A stretch of DNA of 50,481 bases from TMED26 sp042088965 (GTDB taxonomy: Bacteria; Pseudomonadota; Alphaproteobacteria; Thalassobaculales; Thalassobaculaceae): contig JBELLC010000005.1 of NCBI GenBank assembly GCA_042088965.1, forward strand, positions 1 through 50,481, given 5' to 3'. Position 1 is the stretch's first letter. Each line of letters opens with the position of its first letter. A model generated the notes under the pieces. The model was not told the origin of the DNA and made no database searches. It saw only the letters and a program-made list of their open reading frames with translations. The position numbers and the translations under genes are program-made. Below, piece by piece: positions 1-8,334 of the stretch.

Positions 1-303
1 ATCATTGATGCTTGGCGGTGAGGTGTCGCTCACCATCGCGCCATCAGCGGAAAGTGTTTTGCCGCCCATGACACCGCCAGAGCCTGAGCTGCTAGAACTG
101 GAAATGGCGGTTGGGTCAAAATAATTAGCGATGCCAATTTTCTGCTCTGAGCTGGTGGCGTTGAGCAGCCACAGCAGTAAGAAAAAGGCCATCATCGCCG
201 TCACAAAATCGGCATAGGCAACTTTCCATGCGCCGCCATGGTGGCCGCCATGGCCACCTTTTTTGACTTTTTTGATGATGATTTGCGCGTGACCATCAGC
301 CAC
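1..303 (-). CDS. motB: Flagellar motor stator protein MotB, N-terminal part (cut by window edge)
   Basis: MotB anchors the stator to peptidoglycan and forms the ion channel with MotA that drives flagellar rotation. Only the first 101 codons are inside the window; the OmpA-like peptidoglycan-binding domain lies beyond the left edge. I chose the GTG at 303 because AAGGG sits nine bases upstream and the frame matches the family from the second residue. A basic, Gly/His-rich cytoplasmic stretch (about residues 11-24) precedes the single membrane segment, which begins AWKVAYADF and runs to about residue 50. Asp32 is the expected ion-carrying aspartate, and the surrounding residues resemble proton-driven MotB more than sodium-driven PomB. 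After the helix comes a Ser-rich linker. motA lies upstream on the same strand, 62 bases away, so the two are probably cotranscribed. Confidence 0.9.
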   Translation of the reverse strand, partial: MADGHAQIIIKKVKKGGHGGHHGGAWKVAYADFVTAMMAFFLLLWLLNATSSEQKIGIANYFDPTAISSSSSSGSGGVMGGKTLSADGAMVSDTSPPSIND

Positions 304-365
304 TTCATTAATCCCTTGAGGTCATATGTGAGGCACGTCGATAAAGGTTCATTGAAGGATTGCGC

Positions 366-1226
366 TCAAACCGATGGCAAGGCTGCAACTGCTTCCTCAA
401 CTTCAAAGAAGGAGGGGCGGTCTTTTGCCATCAGGGTCTTGCGGGCGAATTCAACAGAGACGGCAGGCGCGTAGCCGGACAAATGCGCCAATAAGCCCGT
501 CCGAATGCACTGCATGTATTTCGCATTGGCGTTAAACGTGGCGGTCATGGACGCTGCCAAGGGGCTGACAAACCCATAAGCCAGCAGAATACCCAAGAAT
601 GTACCCACCAAGGCGCCCCCAATGAGCTTCCCCAAAACCTCGGGAGGTTCGGTAATTGAGCCCATGGTTTTGATAATCCCGAGCACGGCTGCGACAATGC
701 CAAGCGCCGGGAAACCATCGCCGAGGGTTTGAAAGGCTGAGGCGACTTCGGCGTCCTCGCCATGATGGGTTTCCAGCTCCTCATCCAGCAAATCTGCCAG
801 TTCATGGGGGTTGTCGGTGCCAAGAGTCATCATCCTGAGGTAATCACAAAGGAATTCAAGGGCATGATGATTGTTGACAAAATTGGGAAAGGCTTGAAAA
901 AGCGGGCTGTCTTCTGGTTTTTCAATATGCGTTTCGATGGCGAGCATGCCTTTGGTCTTGGCCAAGCGGAAGATCGCGTACATCAGACCGAGCAGTTCGA
1001 GATAATCCGCTTTGCTGTACTTTGGTCCCTTCAAGGCGGTTTTAAAGCCGCTTCCGGCTTTGCCTAAAATATGTTTCGGATTGGCGACAACAAATGCCCC
1101 AACACCCGCTCCGCCAATGATCACCAATTCAAACGGTTGCCACAATGGCGCCAGTTTGCCGCCCATCGCCATATAGCCGCCAATCACGCAGACGATGACC
1201 ACGATCCAACCGATGATAATGAACAT
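366..1226 (-). CDS. motA: Flagellar motor stator protein MotA
   Basis: MotA is the larger stator subunit. It couples ion flow to torque by contacting FliG. The 286-residue length is normal. Two N-terminal membrane helices (about residues 1-20 and 33-50) are followed by a long cytoplasmic loop rich in charged residues. Two further helices follow around residues 170-225, starting at the conserved DGFPALGIVAAVLG, which holds the proline that links proton transfer to movement. The ATG at 1226 has GGAG six bases upstream. The gene reads toward motB on the same strand, in the usual motA-motB order. Nothing looks degenerate. Expression presumably starts in the 168-base gap shared with the divergent flavin reductase gene. 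Confidence 0.95.
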   Translation of the reverse strand: MFIIIGWIVVIVCVIGGYMAMGGKLAPLWQPFELVIIGGAGVGAFVVANPKHILGKAGSGFKTALKGPKYSKADYLELLGLMYAIFRLAKTKGMLAIETHIEKPEDSPLFQAFPNFVNNHHALEFLCDYLRMMTLGTDNPHELADLLDEELETHHGEDAEVASAFQTLGDGFPALGIVAAVLGIIKTMGSITEPPEVLGKLIGGALVGTFLGILLAYGFVSPLAASMTATFNANAKYMQCIRTGLLAHLSGYAPAVSVEFARKTLMAKDRPSFFEVEEAVAALPSV

Positions 1227-1334
1227 ATTCTGCTCCGACTGGCAGTTACATACGGCACAACCGATCTAAAAAGACCAATATCAACGTATTATCATGCGGA
1301 TCACTTCTTTTTGCAAAGAAATTGCGTTATCTGT

Positions 1335-1363
1335 CTGACAAACAGTCTGTTTTAAACTAAATC
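1335..1363 (+). promoter_or_regulatory. Possible promoter with a perfect palindrome before the flavin reductase gene
   Basis: A -35-like CTGACA at 1335-1340 is followed at 17 bases by a weak -10 candidate TAAATC. The spacer contains the perfect inverted repeat AAACAGTCTGTTT at 1340-1352, a position where a repressor could block transcription. The gap also serves motA on the other strand. This is read from sequence only and the -10 is poor. Confidence 0.3.
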
Positions 1364-1394
1364 GACTAGAGTTAGATTTTTAGGAGTTGCTTTC

Positions 1395-1898
1395 GTGGTG
1401 GCAGATCAAGCGTCGTCGACATCGTTTTCCAGCCGTGATTTTCGCGACGTCATGGGCAGTTTTGCAACCGGTGTCACGGTTGTCACGGCCTGTAGTGACA
1501 CAGGAGATCTGGTTGGCATGACGGCAAACTCCTTTTCTGCTGTCTCATTAGAGCCACCGTTGGTGTTGTTTTGTATTGATCGGCGTGCCAATTGCTTTTC
1601 TGTTTTCAATGCGGCCAGCAGCTTTGCGGTAAATGTTTTAACAGATGCGCAAACGGATGTTTCGGCCGTGTTTGCGTCAACCGATGATGACCGCTTTGCA
1701 AAGGTCGGCTCGCAGATTGGCGTGACCGGGGCGCCTGTGATTGACGGCGCGCTGGCAAGCATTGAATGCAACGTCCATGCCCGCTATGACGGCGGTGATC
1801 ATGAAATTGTCGTGGGCCACGTGCAGCATATGCAGATGTCTGAAGCTGAAAGCCCATTGCTTTATTTTGCCGGTCGCTATCGAACACTTTCAGAATAG
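1395..1898 (+). CDS. Flavin reductase-like (DIM6/NTAB family) protein
   Basis: This 167-residue protein belongs to the flavin reductase-like family (HpaC/RutF type). Members use NAD(P)H to reduce FMN or FAD, often to supply a partner monooxygenase. Family landmarks are visible in order: MGSFATGVTVVT near residue 19, GMTANSFSAVSLEPPLVL near 40, a GDHEIVVGHV strand near 135 and the closing LLYFAGRYR. The GTG at 1395 is preceded by AGGAG at 1382-1386. No monooxygenase gene is adjacent, so the partner and substrate are unknown; the downstream neighbours are two hydrolases on the same strand. The general family is clear. A role as a stand-alone FMN-binding reductase is equally possible. Confidence 0.85.
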   Translation: MVADQASSTSFSSRDFRDVMGSFATGVTVVTACSDTGDLVGMTANSFSAVSLEPPLVLFCIDRRANCFSVFNAASSFAVNVLTDAQTDVSAVFASTDDDRFAKVGSQIGVTGAPVIDGALASIECNVHARYDGGDHEIVVGHVQHMQMSEAESPLLYFAGRYRTLSE

Positions 1899-1924
1899 CG
1901 TGACCTGCGGGGAGGCGCGACGGG

Positions 1925-2839
1925 ATGCATCTGAGCAATGGCAGTTTTCCATTTCCCGATAAAACCGGGACCATTTGGCTTGGGTTTACGGATATTACGC
2001 CGCCTGACCCTGAGCGGGTGGTGCTCTGTGTGCATGGATTAACCCGCCAGGCGCGTGATTTTGATGTTTTGGCGCAAGTCTTGGCCGCAGATCACCATGT
2101 GATCGCCTTTGATTTGGCGGGCCGTGGTCGCAGCGGCTGGCTATCGGATAAATCGGCTTATCGCCTCGATACTTATATGCGCCATGTAAAAGCATTATTG
2201 CATTATCGCGGCCTGACGGAAGTGGTGTGGTTCGGCTCTGGCATTGGCGGCCTGATTGGCATGGCCTTAGCCGCGGAAGAAGACAGTCCGATTAGCCATC
2301 TGATTTTGAATGATATCGGCCCCGAAATGGCCCCTGAAGGGGTTGCTAGAATCGCCGCATACGCGAGCGAAAATCCGCATTTCAAGCGGTTAGCGGAAGT
2401 GGCAGATTATTTCCGTCAAATCTATGCCCCCTTTGGCCCTATTGAGGATGCAGCTTGGTCGGAACTGACCATTCATGCGATTAATCGCGAAGATACCGGC
2501 GGCTATTCTTTGCATTATGATCCTGCCATCGGTGTCGCTTTTGAGGCCGAGCCCTATCCCCGTCAGATGTGGTCACTTTATGATCGGATCTGGCAGCCAA
2601 CCTTGGTTGTTCGGGGCCGCGACTCTGACGTGCTGACACCTGAAATTGCGGCTGAAATGGCAGAACGTGGCCCGCAAGCTGATGTTGTCGAAATTGCCGG
2701 GCGGGGACATTTGCCGCCCATGCTGGAGCGTTGTGAAATTGATATCGTGGCGCGCTGGCTCGCCCAGTTTGTTGTTGAGGATGATGCAGAATCAGAGACT
2801 ACAGACACAGAAATCGATGCCCCAGAAGATCAGCCGTGA
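1925..2839 (+). CDS. Alpha/beta-hydrolase fold protein with altered nucleophile elbow
   Basis: The 304-residue protein has the alpha/beta-hydrolase layout: an oxyanion strand with VCVHGLTR (about residues 34-41), then FDLAGRGRS (62-70), a nucleophile elbow, an Asp candidate at 235 in GRDSDVL and a His at 262 in GRGHLPP. The elbow reads GSGIGG at 104-109. The position that normally holds the catalytic serine (G-x-S-x-G) is therefore glycine 106, with a serine one residue earlier. Asp and His appear intact. It may be inactive, use Ser105 after a shift, or have changed chemistry. The ATG at 1925 follows GGGGAGG at the expected distance. The gene starts 26 bases after the flavin reductase and overlaps the next hydrolase by four bases, suggesting one transcript. 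The acidic C-terminal tail is probably disordered. Confidence 0.85.
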   Translation: MHLSNGSFPFPDKTGTIWLGFTDITPPDPERVVLCVHGLTRQARDFDVLAQVLAADHHVIAFDLAGRGRSGWLSDKSAYRLDTYMRHVKALLHYRGLTEVVWFGSGIGGLIGMALAAEEDSPISHLILNDIGPEMAPEGVARIAAYASENPHFKRLAEVADYFRQIYAPFGPIEDAAWSELTIHAINREDTGGYSLHYDPAIGVAFEAEPYPRQMWSLYDRIWQPTLVVRGRDSDVLTPEIAAEMAERGPQADVVEIAGRGHLPPMLERCEIDIVARWLAQFVVEDDAESETTDTEIDAPEDQP

Positions 2840-3852
2840 GACCTGTGTTTGACGTCGCCGGAAAGCCGCAAGCGTTTCGGTCAGAATTTCAGGCGCGGGC
2901 GCCGTGGTGGGGCGGTCACTTGCAAACGCTGCGAGACCAGTTTTGCGCCATCGGCCCCCTTGCAGCGGATGCGGTCCTCTGCGTGGCGGCAGCAGATGGT
3001 TCGGATGATCAGCTTTTGGTGGCGATCAACCGGGCGTTGCCTGACCGTGCTGTTCAGCCTTTGTCGGTCTTGCTCATTCATGGTCTCACAGGGCATCAAG
3101 ATAGCGCTCAGATTGTGCTGTTCACGGCATATCTGACCGCTCAAGGCTATAACGTCGCGCGGATGAATATGCGGGGGGCTGGTCCGAGCCGAGAGACCTG
3201 CGAAGGCCATTATCACGCCGGTTTTGACGCTGATCTTGAACCGCTGACAGCAGCCGTTTCATCGTATTTCGGTGGTGCTGATGCGGTTTTGGCTTTGGGT
3301 GTGTCCCTCGGCGGCAGCGTGCTGTTAAATTATATGGCCAAAAATGCGACGGGGGTGGCGGCGGCTGTAACGGTTTCCACCCCGATCAATCTTGCTGCCA
3401 GCGCCGAGCGTCTCATCCAACCGCGCAACGCATTTTACCACCGCTGGCTTCTGGCAGAAATGAAACGTGGGGTGGTGGCAGGTAAGGCGCGTGTGTCTCA
3501 GGCAGAACGCCAAGCGATTAAAAGCGCCCGAACGGTTGTTCAGTTTGATGATCGCTTCATCGCGTCGCGTTTTGGCTTTGAGGGCGCGCGGGATTATTAC
3601 GCTCAATGCTCTGCTGCGGGGCAGTTAGCCCACATTCAGAAACCAAGCCTGCTCATCTTTGCGGAAAATGATCCCTGGATCCCGGCACGCGATTATCACA
3701 CCATTGATTGGCAAAAACTTGCCTCGGTTGAGGCATTGATAACCGCCAGTGGTGGGCATGTGGGCTTTCATGGCCAAGGTCATAAAGCCCCCTGGTCAAT
3801 CCGAGCGGCAGAACAGTTTTTTAAGCGTGTTATCGGCGCTGATCGGCCATAA
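2836..3852 (+). CDS. YheT-type alpha/beta hydrolase (UPF0017/ABHD1-3-like)
   Basis: This 338-residue protein resembles the YheT/ABHD1-3 group of alpha/beta hydrolases, predicted esterases or lipases of poorly known substrate. Seen in order are PWWGGHLQT near residue 23, an oxyanion region LLIHGLTGHQDS near 79, NMRGAGPS near 111, the nucleophile elbow GVSLGG with Ser157, an Asp in ENDPWIP, and a late His in SGGHVGFHG. All three catalytic positions are present, unlike the preceding paralogous-fold gene. The GTG start overlaps the upstream stop (GTGA at 2836-2839), which implies translational coupling. Its 3' end overlaps the end of hemB on the other strand by 23 bases. Confidence 0.85.
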   Translation: MRPVFDVAGKPQAFRSEFQARAPWWGGHLQTLRDQFCAIGPLAADAVLCVAAADGSDDQLLVAINRALPDRAVQPLSVLLIHGLTGHQDSAQIVLFTAYLTAQGYNVARMNMRGAGPSRETCEGHYHAGFDADLEPLTAAVSSYFGGADAVLALGVSLGGSVLLNYMAKNATGVAAAVTVSTPINLAASAERLIQPRNAFYHRWLLAEMKRGVVAGKARVSQAERQAIKSARTVVQFDDRFIASRFGFEGARDYYAQCSAAGQLAHIQKPSLLIFAENDPWIPARDYHTIDWQKLASVEALITASGGHVGFHGQGHKAPWSIRAAEQFFKRVIGADRP

Positions 3853-4894
3853 TGCGACGGGCCGCAGCAGGCGCAAAATAAGTCAAAATACCGTCAGCGC
3901 CGGCGCGTTTTATGCAGATCAGGCTTTCCATCATCACCCGCTCAAGATCCAGCCAGCCATGACCGCCCGCCGCCTGTAACATGGCGTATTCACCGCTGAC
4001 CTGAAAGCCGAATGTCGGCACCCCAAACTGCGATTTGACCCGTGTGATGATATCAAGATAGGGCATGGCGGGTTTCACCATAACCATGTCTGCGCCTTCG
4101 CCAAGGTCAAGCTCAACCTCGCGCAATGCCTCCGCACTGTTTGCCGGGTCCATTTGATAGGTCGCCTTTGAGCCGCCAGCAAGATTGCCTGACGAGCCAA
4201 TCGCCGACCGGAAGGGGCCGTAAAAGCCAGAGGCATATTTGGCGGCATACGCCAAGATTTGCACATGTTCAAAACCGTGTGCATCCAAGCAGGCACGGAT
4301 GGCGCCAACACGGCCATCCATCATATCCGATGGCGCAATCACATCACAACCAGCGGCAGCCTGCACCAAGGATTGCTGGCAAAGAATTTCAACACTGGCG
4401 TCATTGACCACATAATCATCAACAATAATGCCGTCATGGCCATGATCGGTGAATGGGTCGAGCGCAGCATCACAAATCACCCCCAGATTTGGTTGCGCGG
4501 CTTTAATCGCGGTGATCGCTTGGCAAACGATATTGTCAGACTGCACGGCCTCGCTACCGTCGCTGTTTTTTAACTCTGCTTCGATGAAGGGAAAAATGGC
4601 GACCGCTGGAATGCCCAGCGCCACAGCCTCATCTGCAACACTGGCAAGTTGGTCAATTGAGTACCGCAGGACTCCCGGCAGGGCCTCAATCGGCTGCCGT
4701 AAGGCTGTGCCCGTGCGCACAAAAATTGGCCAAATCAGATCATCGGCTGTCAGGCTATGTTCGCGAACTAAACGGCGGGACCAGCTGTGGCGGCGGTTGC
4801 GGCGCATTCTGAGTGTTGGAAAGCGACCAACTCCGGGGCGATGTGGCGATTCAGTCGATTTATCAAAGACGGGGTTTTTATGATCGTTGGCCAT
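3830..4894 (-). CDS. hemB: Delta-aminolevulinic acid dehydratase (porphobilinogen synthase)
   Basis: HemB condenses two 5-aminolevulinate molecules to porphobilinogen in heme synthesis. The ATG at 4894 gives 354 residues; GGAG sits nine bases upstream, whereas the GTG at 4909 has no ribosome site. Conserved blocks include DLIWPIFVRTG, the lysine-bearing YAAKYASGFYGPFR and the Schiff-base lysine segment MVMVKPAMPYLDI. The metal loop reads CDAALDPFTDHGHDG. Zinc enzymes carry three cysteines there, whereas this one has Ala and Asp residues, so it should be of the magnesium-responsive type common in alphaproteobacteria and pseudomonads. The gene faces the YheT-like hydrolase tail to tail and is divergent from the valine operon. 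It may be monocistronic. Confidence 0.97.
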   Translation of the reverse strand: MANDHKNPVFDKSTESPHRPGVGRFPTLRMRRNRRHSWSRRLVREHSLTADDLIWPIFVRTGTALRQPIEALPGVLRYSIDQLASVADEAVALGIPAVAIFPFIEAELKNSDGSEAVQSDNIVCQAITAIKAAQPNLGVICDAALDPFTDHGHDGIIVDDYVVNDASVEILCQQSLVQAAAGCDVIAPSDMMDGRVGAIRACLDAHGFEHVQILAYAAKYASGFYGPFRSAIGSSGNLAGGSKATYQMDPANSAEALREVELDLGEGADMVMVKPAMPYLDIITRVKSQFGVPTFGFQVSGEYAMLQAAGGHGWLDLERVMMESLICIKRAGADGILTYFAPAAARRIMADQRR

Positions 4895-5029
4895 CGTTGC
4901 CAGCTCCACGCTTATTTTTAATCACAATACCGCAAGCTTTCGCTGAATAACACTGCTATTGCCTGTCAGCTTGTCGCAGCGACTCCCCAGCTAACTCTCG
5001 GGATGCGGGCCGCGTGGAACCTGCCCGCG

Positions 5030-5057
5030 TTGACTCGCTTTACTGCCCCGATATAGG
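5030..5057 (+). promoter_or_regulatory. Likely sigma-70 type promoter of the valine-degradation operon
   Basis: TTGACT at 5030-5035 and TATAGG at 5052-5057 are separated by 16 bases. The start point would fall near 5064, about 38 bases before the chosen ATG at 5102. It is the best promoter match seen in the 207-base gap between hemB and the acyl-CoA dehydrogenase. Confidence 0.55.
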
Positions 5058-5101
5058 TTTTTGCTGTGAGATATCGAGACGCCCCGTTTGAGGAGATGGC
5101 A

Positions 5102-6244
5102 ATGGATTTCGCGTTTGACGAAGATCAATCAGCGATTCGTGATTTGGCGCGGAGTTTTGCGGCCGAGGAAATGGCCCCGCAGGCTGCCACCTGGGATGAG
5201 CATGAGATTTTCCCTGTGGATGTCTTGCGCCGGGCCGCTGGTCTCGGCTTGGCGACGATATACGTGGGCGAGGAATATGGTGGTAGCGGTCTCGGCAGGC
5301 TCGAAGCTGCCATCATTTTTGAAGAATTATCGGCAGGCTGCGTATCAACAGCGGCGTATTTGTCGATCCATAATATGTGTGCCTGGATGATAGATTGCTT
5401 CGCGGATGACGCGCTTCGGGCGCGGATTCTGCCACATCTGGCCTCGATGGATTATTTGGCGAGTTATTGCTTAACCGAGCCGGGTGCGGGTTCTGATGCG
5501 GCCTCGTTGCGGACCCGCGCGGTGAAGGCAGACAATGGTGATTATGTTTTAAACGGTGCCAAGGCGTTCATATCTGGCGCTGGTGTCAGTGATGTCTATT
5601 TGGTGATGGCACGCACGGGGGATGATGGTGCGGGTGGGATTTCCTGCCTGCTGGTTGAAAAAGACACCCCTGGACTGTCATTTGGCAGCAAAGAGCGCAA
5701 AATGGGTTGGAATAGCCAACCAACGGCGCAGGTGATTTTTGAAGATTGCCGCGTCCCTGCAGGTAATTTAATTGGCCGTGAAGGTGATGGTTTTAAAATC
5801 GCCATGAAGGGGCTGGACGGCGGCCGCATTAACATTGCGGCCTGTTCTTTGGGTGGAGCCGGGGCGGCGATGCAGGCGGCGCAAACCTATATGGGCGAGC
5901 GCAGCCAGTTTGGCCGTAAACTGGAAAATTTTCAGGCCTTACAGTTTAAGCTTGCCGATATGGCAACCCATCTTGAAGCGGCGCGATTGATGGTCTATCG
6001 GGCCGCCACGAGCCTGCAAGCCGGGGCACCTGATGCCCTGACACATTGCGCGATGGCCAAACGTTTTGGGACCGATCAAGGTTTTGAGATTGCCAATGAA
6101 GCCCTGCAAATTCACGGTGGTTATGGATATCTAAGAGATTTCCCATTGGAGCGAATTGTCCGCGACCTGCGGGTTCATAAGATTTTAGAAGGAACTAATG
6201 AGATTATGCGGGTGATTATTTCCCGGCAGTTATTGGCCAAATGA
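5102..6244 (+). CDS. Acyl-CoA dehydrogenase, isobutyryl-CoA dehydrogenase (ACAD8) type
   Basis: This FAD enzyme oxidises an acyl-CoA to the 2-enoyl-CoA; the best fit is isobutyryl-CoA to methacrylyl-CoA in valine breakdown. The ATG at 5102 gives 380 residues, the usual family size, and AGGAG lies six bases before it. The GTG at 5066 would add twelve unfamiliar residues and falls at the predicted transcription start. Segments that closely match ACAD8 are RKMGWNSQPT, GLDGGRINIA, LQIHGGYGYL and RVHKILEGTNEIMR, the last carrying the catalytic glutamate. The YCLTEPGAGSDA flavin-binding signature is intact. The stop overlaps the start of the next gene by four bases (ATGA). Electrons would pass to ETF, which is not encoded here. 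A short or branched-chain substrate other than isobutyryl-CoA cannot be excluded. Confidence 0.9.
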   Translation: MDFAFDEDQSAIRDLARSFAAEEMAPQAATWDEHEIFPVDVLRRAAGLGLATIYVGEEYGGSGLGRLEAAIIFEELSAGCVSTAAYLSIHNMCAWMIDCFADDALRARILPHLASMDYLASYCLTEPGAGSDAASLRTRAVKADNGDYVLNGAKAFISGAGVSDVYLVMARTGDDGAGGISCLLVEKDTPGLSFGSKERKMGWNSQPTAQVIFEDCRVPAGNLIGREGDGFKIAMKGLDGGRINIAACSLGGAGAAMQAAQTYMGERSQFGRKLENFQALQFKLADMATHLEAARLMVYRAATSLQAGAPDALTHCAMAKRFGTDQGFEIANEALQIHGGYGYLRDFPLERIVRDLRVHKILEGTNEIMRVIISRQLLAK

Positions 6245-7335
6245 TGAGTGATTCTGTGCTTTTTGAGGTGACCAATGGCTGGGGGGTGATCACTCTCAAC
6301 CGGCCAGCGGCGTTGAATGCGTTAACCCTGGAGATGATCCGCCTGATCGCGCCGCAACTTCAGGCCTGGGCAGATGATCTGGCGGTCCAGGCGGTCATGA
6401 TTACAGGGGCTGGTGACAAAGCCTTTTGTGCAGGCGGTGACGTGGTGGCGATCTATCAAGCCATCCAGGAGGAACAGCGTAGCGGCACGGAAATGCGTCT
6501 CACACGTGATTTCTTTTTTGAAGAATATGCGCTGAACGGCCTGATTGCCGCCTTCCCAAAGCCTTACGTGGCCTTGCTCGATGGGATCACCATGGGCGGC
6601 GGTGTTGGTTTATCAGCGATGGCGTCGCACCGGGTGGCGGGCGCGCGGTATTTGTATGCCATGCCCGAAACCGGCATTGGCCTTTTCCCTGATGTTGGCG
6701 GCGGCTGGTTTTTGCCTAAATTGCCAGACCACATGGGGCTGTATTTGGCGTTGACGGGCGATCGTGTTGGCGCGGGAGATGCTCTTGACCTGGGGTTGGC
6801 GACGCATTTTGTCGCTGCCGACCGGTGGGCGCAAATGTATCATGATTTGCAAAATTGTGACTGGCGTGCGCCACCATCAACCGTCATTGATGCTGTCTTG
6901 GAAAGCCACCAAGGGCCATCACCAGACGCTAAATTAGCAACACAGCGTGATCACATTAAAAAGCTTTTCGCCGCTGACGATTTCAGGCAACTTTGGAAGG
7001 GAGTTGCTGCCGATAGCAGCGCCTTTGCAGAAAAATTGCAGGCGACGTTAGCGACCAAATCACCAACCAGCCTACGGGTGAGTTTTGCGCAGTTACAAAA
7101 AGGGGCGGCATGCCAGAACATCGAACAGGTTCTGACCATGGAATACCGGCTATCGCAGCATTCGATGGCAGGGCCTGATTTCAGCGAAGGCGTGCGGGCG
7201 CTATTGGTGGATAAAGATAAATCGCCCAAATGGTCGCCGGCGCATGTGCGCGATGTCGGGGATGATCTGGTTGAGCGCTTTTTTAGCCCCATTGGTGGGC
7301 GTGATTTAACATGGCCGGATACGCATCTGGGCTGA
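6241..7335 (+). CDS. 3-hydroxyisobutyryl-CoA hydrolase (HIBCH-like, crotonase fold)
   Basis: The 364-residue protein has the crotonase fold and best matches HIBCH, which removes CoA from 3-hydroxyisobutyryl-CoA during valine catabolism. The oxyanion-hole segments are KAFCAGGDV near residue 60 and ITMGGGVGLS near 120. The segment MPETGIGLFPDVGGGWFLPKL near 140-160 is almost the human HIBCH sequence, and its Glu and Asp are the active-site acids that distinguish hydrolases from hydratases. A long C-terminal part typical of HIBCH is present. It starts inside the stop of the dehydrogenase gene and is followed 22 bases later by mmsB. This protein is unlikely to be the missing methacrylyl-CoA hydratase. 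Confidence 0.9.
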   Translation: MMSDSVLFEVTNGWGVITLNRPAALNALTLEMIRLIAPQLQAWADDLAVQAVMITGAGDKAFCAGGDVVAIYQAIQEEQRSGTEMRLTRDFFFEEYALNGLIAAFPKPYVALLDGITMGGGVGLSAMASHRVAGARYLYAMPETGIGLFPDVGGGWFLPKLPDHMGLYLALTGDRVGAGDALDLGLATHFVAADRWAQMYHDLQNCDWRAPPSTVIDAVLESHQGPSPDAKLATQRDHIKKLFAADDFRQLWKGVAADSSAFAEKLQATLATKSPTSLRVSFAQLQKGAACQNIEQVLTMEYRLSQHSMAGPDFSEGVRALLVDKDKSPKWSPAHVRDVGDDLVERFFSPIGGRDLTWPDTHLG

Positions 7336-7357
7336 CAATGAAAAAAGGAGCAGGGAA

Positions 7358-8236
7358 ATGACAGCAATCGGCTTTATTGGGCTTGGCAATATGGGCTTGC
7401 CAATGGCGATAAATTTGATCAAGGCAGGCCATCAGGTGACAGGGTTTGATCTGAGCGATCAGGCGCTTCAGACCTTTGCGGCGGCGGGCGGGCATGTTGC
7501 TGGCGATGCCGCTGCGGCGGCGAAGGCAGGCGAGGTGGTGGTCACTATGTTGCCCGCAGGGCCGCAAGTGCGGCAGGTTTATAGCGAATCGATTCTGCCG
7601 GCCGTTCGCAATGCCTTGCTGATTGATTGCTCAACCATTGATGTCGATACTGCGCGCGATGTGGCGGCGATGGCTGCCGAGGGTGGAATGGAAATGCTCG
7701 ATGCACCTGTATCAGGCGGGACAGGCGGCGCCGAGGCTGGCACGTTGACGTTCATGGTTGGTGGCTCTGCCAGCAGCTTTGCCGCAGCCAAGCCGTATTT
7801 AGACGTGATGGGCGCAACCATTGTTCACACCGGCAGTGTTGGGACCGGTCAAGCAGCGAAAATCTGCAATAACATGATCTTGGCAATTTCGATGATCGGT
7901 GTGTCTGAGGCGTTTACCATGGGCGAGCGGTTGGGCGTGGATACCCAAACCCTGTTTGACATTACCTCAACCTCATCAGGGCAATGCTGGGCCATTAACG
8001 CCTATTGCCCGGTTCCCGGTCCGGTGCCAACGTCACCGGCAAACCGTGACTTCCAAGCAGGCTTCACGGCGGCAATGATGCTGAAAGATCTGCGGCTATC
8101 CCAAGACGCCGCTAAGTCATCAAAAACAGCTTCGCCGCTTGGCGCAAACGCGGAAAAGCTATTCAGCGAATTTGTTGACGATGGCAATGGCAGTTTTGAT
8201 TTCTCCGCCATCATTCGCATGATTCAGGCGCGCTAA
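7358..8236 (+). CDS. mmsB: 3-hydroxyisobutyrate dehydrogenase
   Basis: MmsB oxidises 3-hydroxyisobutyrate to methylmalonate semialdehyde with NAD+. The 292 residues show the N-terminal Rossmann motif GFIGLGNMGLPMA (residues 4-16), the substrate-binding signature DAPVSGGTGGAEAGTLTFMVGG near 120-140, and the catalytic-lysine segment GSVGTGQAAKICNNM near 165-180. The C-terminal KDLRLSQDAA is also family-typical. The ATG at 7358 follows AAAGGAGCAGGG. As the third gene of the operon it uses the product of the preceding hydrolase. Methylmalonate semialdehyde dehydrogenase (mmsA) is not in the window. Confidence 0.95.
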   Translation: MTAIGFIGLGNMGLPMAINLIKAGHQVTGFDLSDQALQTFAAAGGHVAGDAAAAAKAGEVVVTMLPAGPQVRQVYSESILPAVRNALLIDCSTIDVDTARDVAAMAAEGGMEMLDAPVSGGTGGAEAGTLTFMVGGSASSFAAAKPYLDVMGATIVHTGSVGTGQAAKICNNMILAISMIGVSEAFTMGERLGVDTQTLFDITSTSSGQCWAINAYCPVPGPVPTSPANRDFQAGFTAAMMLKDLRLSQDAAKSSKTASPLGANAEKLFSEFVDDGNGSFDFSAIIRMIQAR

Positions 8237-8287
8237 TCCTCGTATGACGTTGGATCAGGGGGGGGCGCGGCGGTTTCCTGGTATTTT

Positions 8288-8334
8288 ATGTATAAACATT
8301 TAAAATTCCGTCATACTGCTATTGCGTATTGACG
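8288..8334 (+). promoter_or_regulatory. Inverted repeats upstream of the marR gene, possible operator
   Basis: Two dyads lie in the 114-base gap before the regulator: ATGT-ATAA-ACAT at 8288-8299, overlapping an AT-rich -10-like TATAAA, and CGTCATAC at 8309-8316 paired with GTATTGACG at 8326-8334 with one extra T. MarR proteins commonly bind such dyads in their own promoters. Binding here is inferred. Confidence 0.35.

Noticed and set aside
5066..5101. Upstream GTG start for the acyl-CoA dehydrogenase
   Set aside because: The ATG at 5102 has a clean AGGAG and gives the family length; 5066 coincides with the predicted transcription start.
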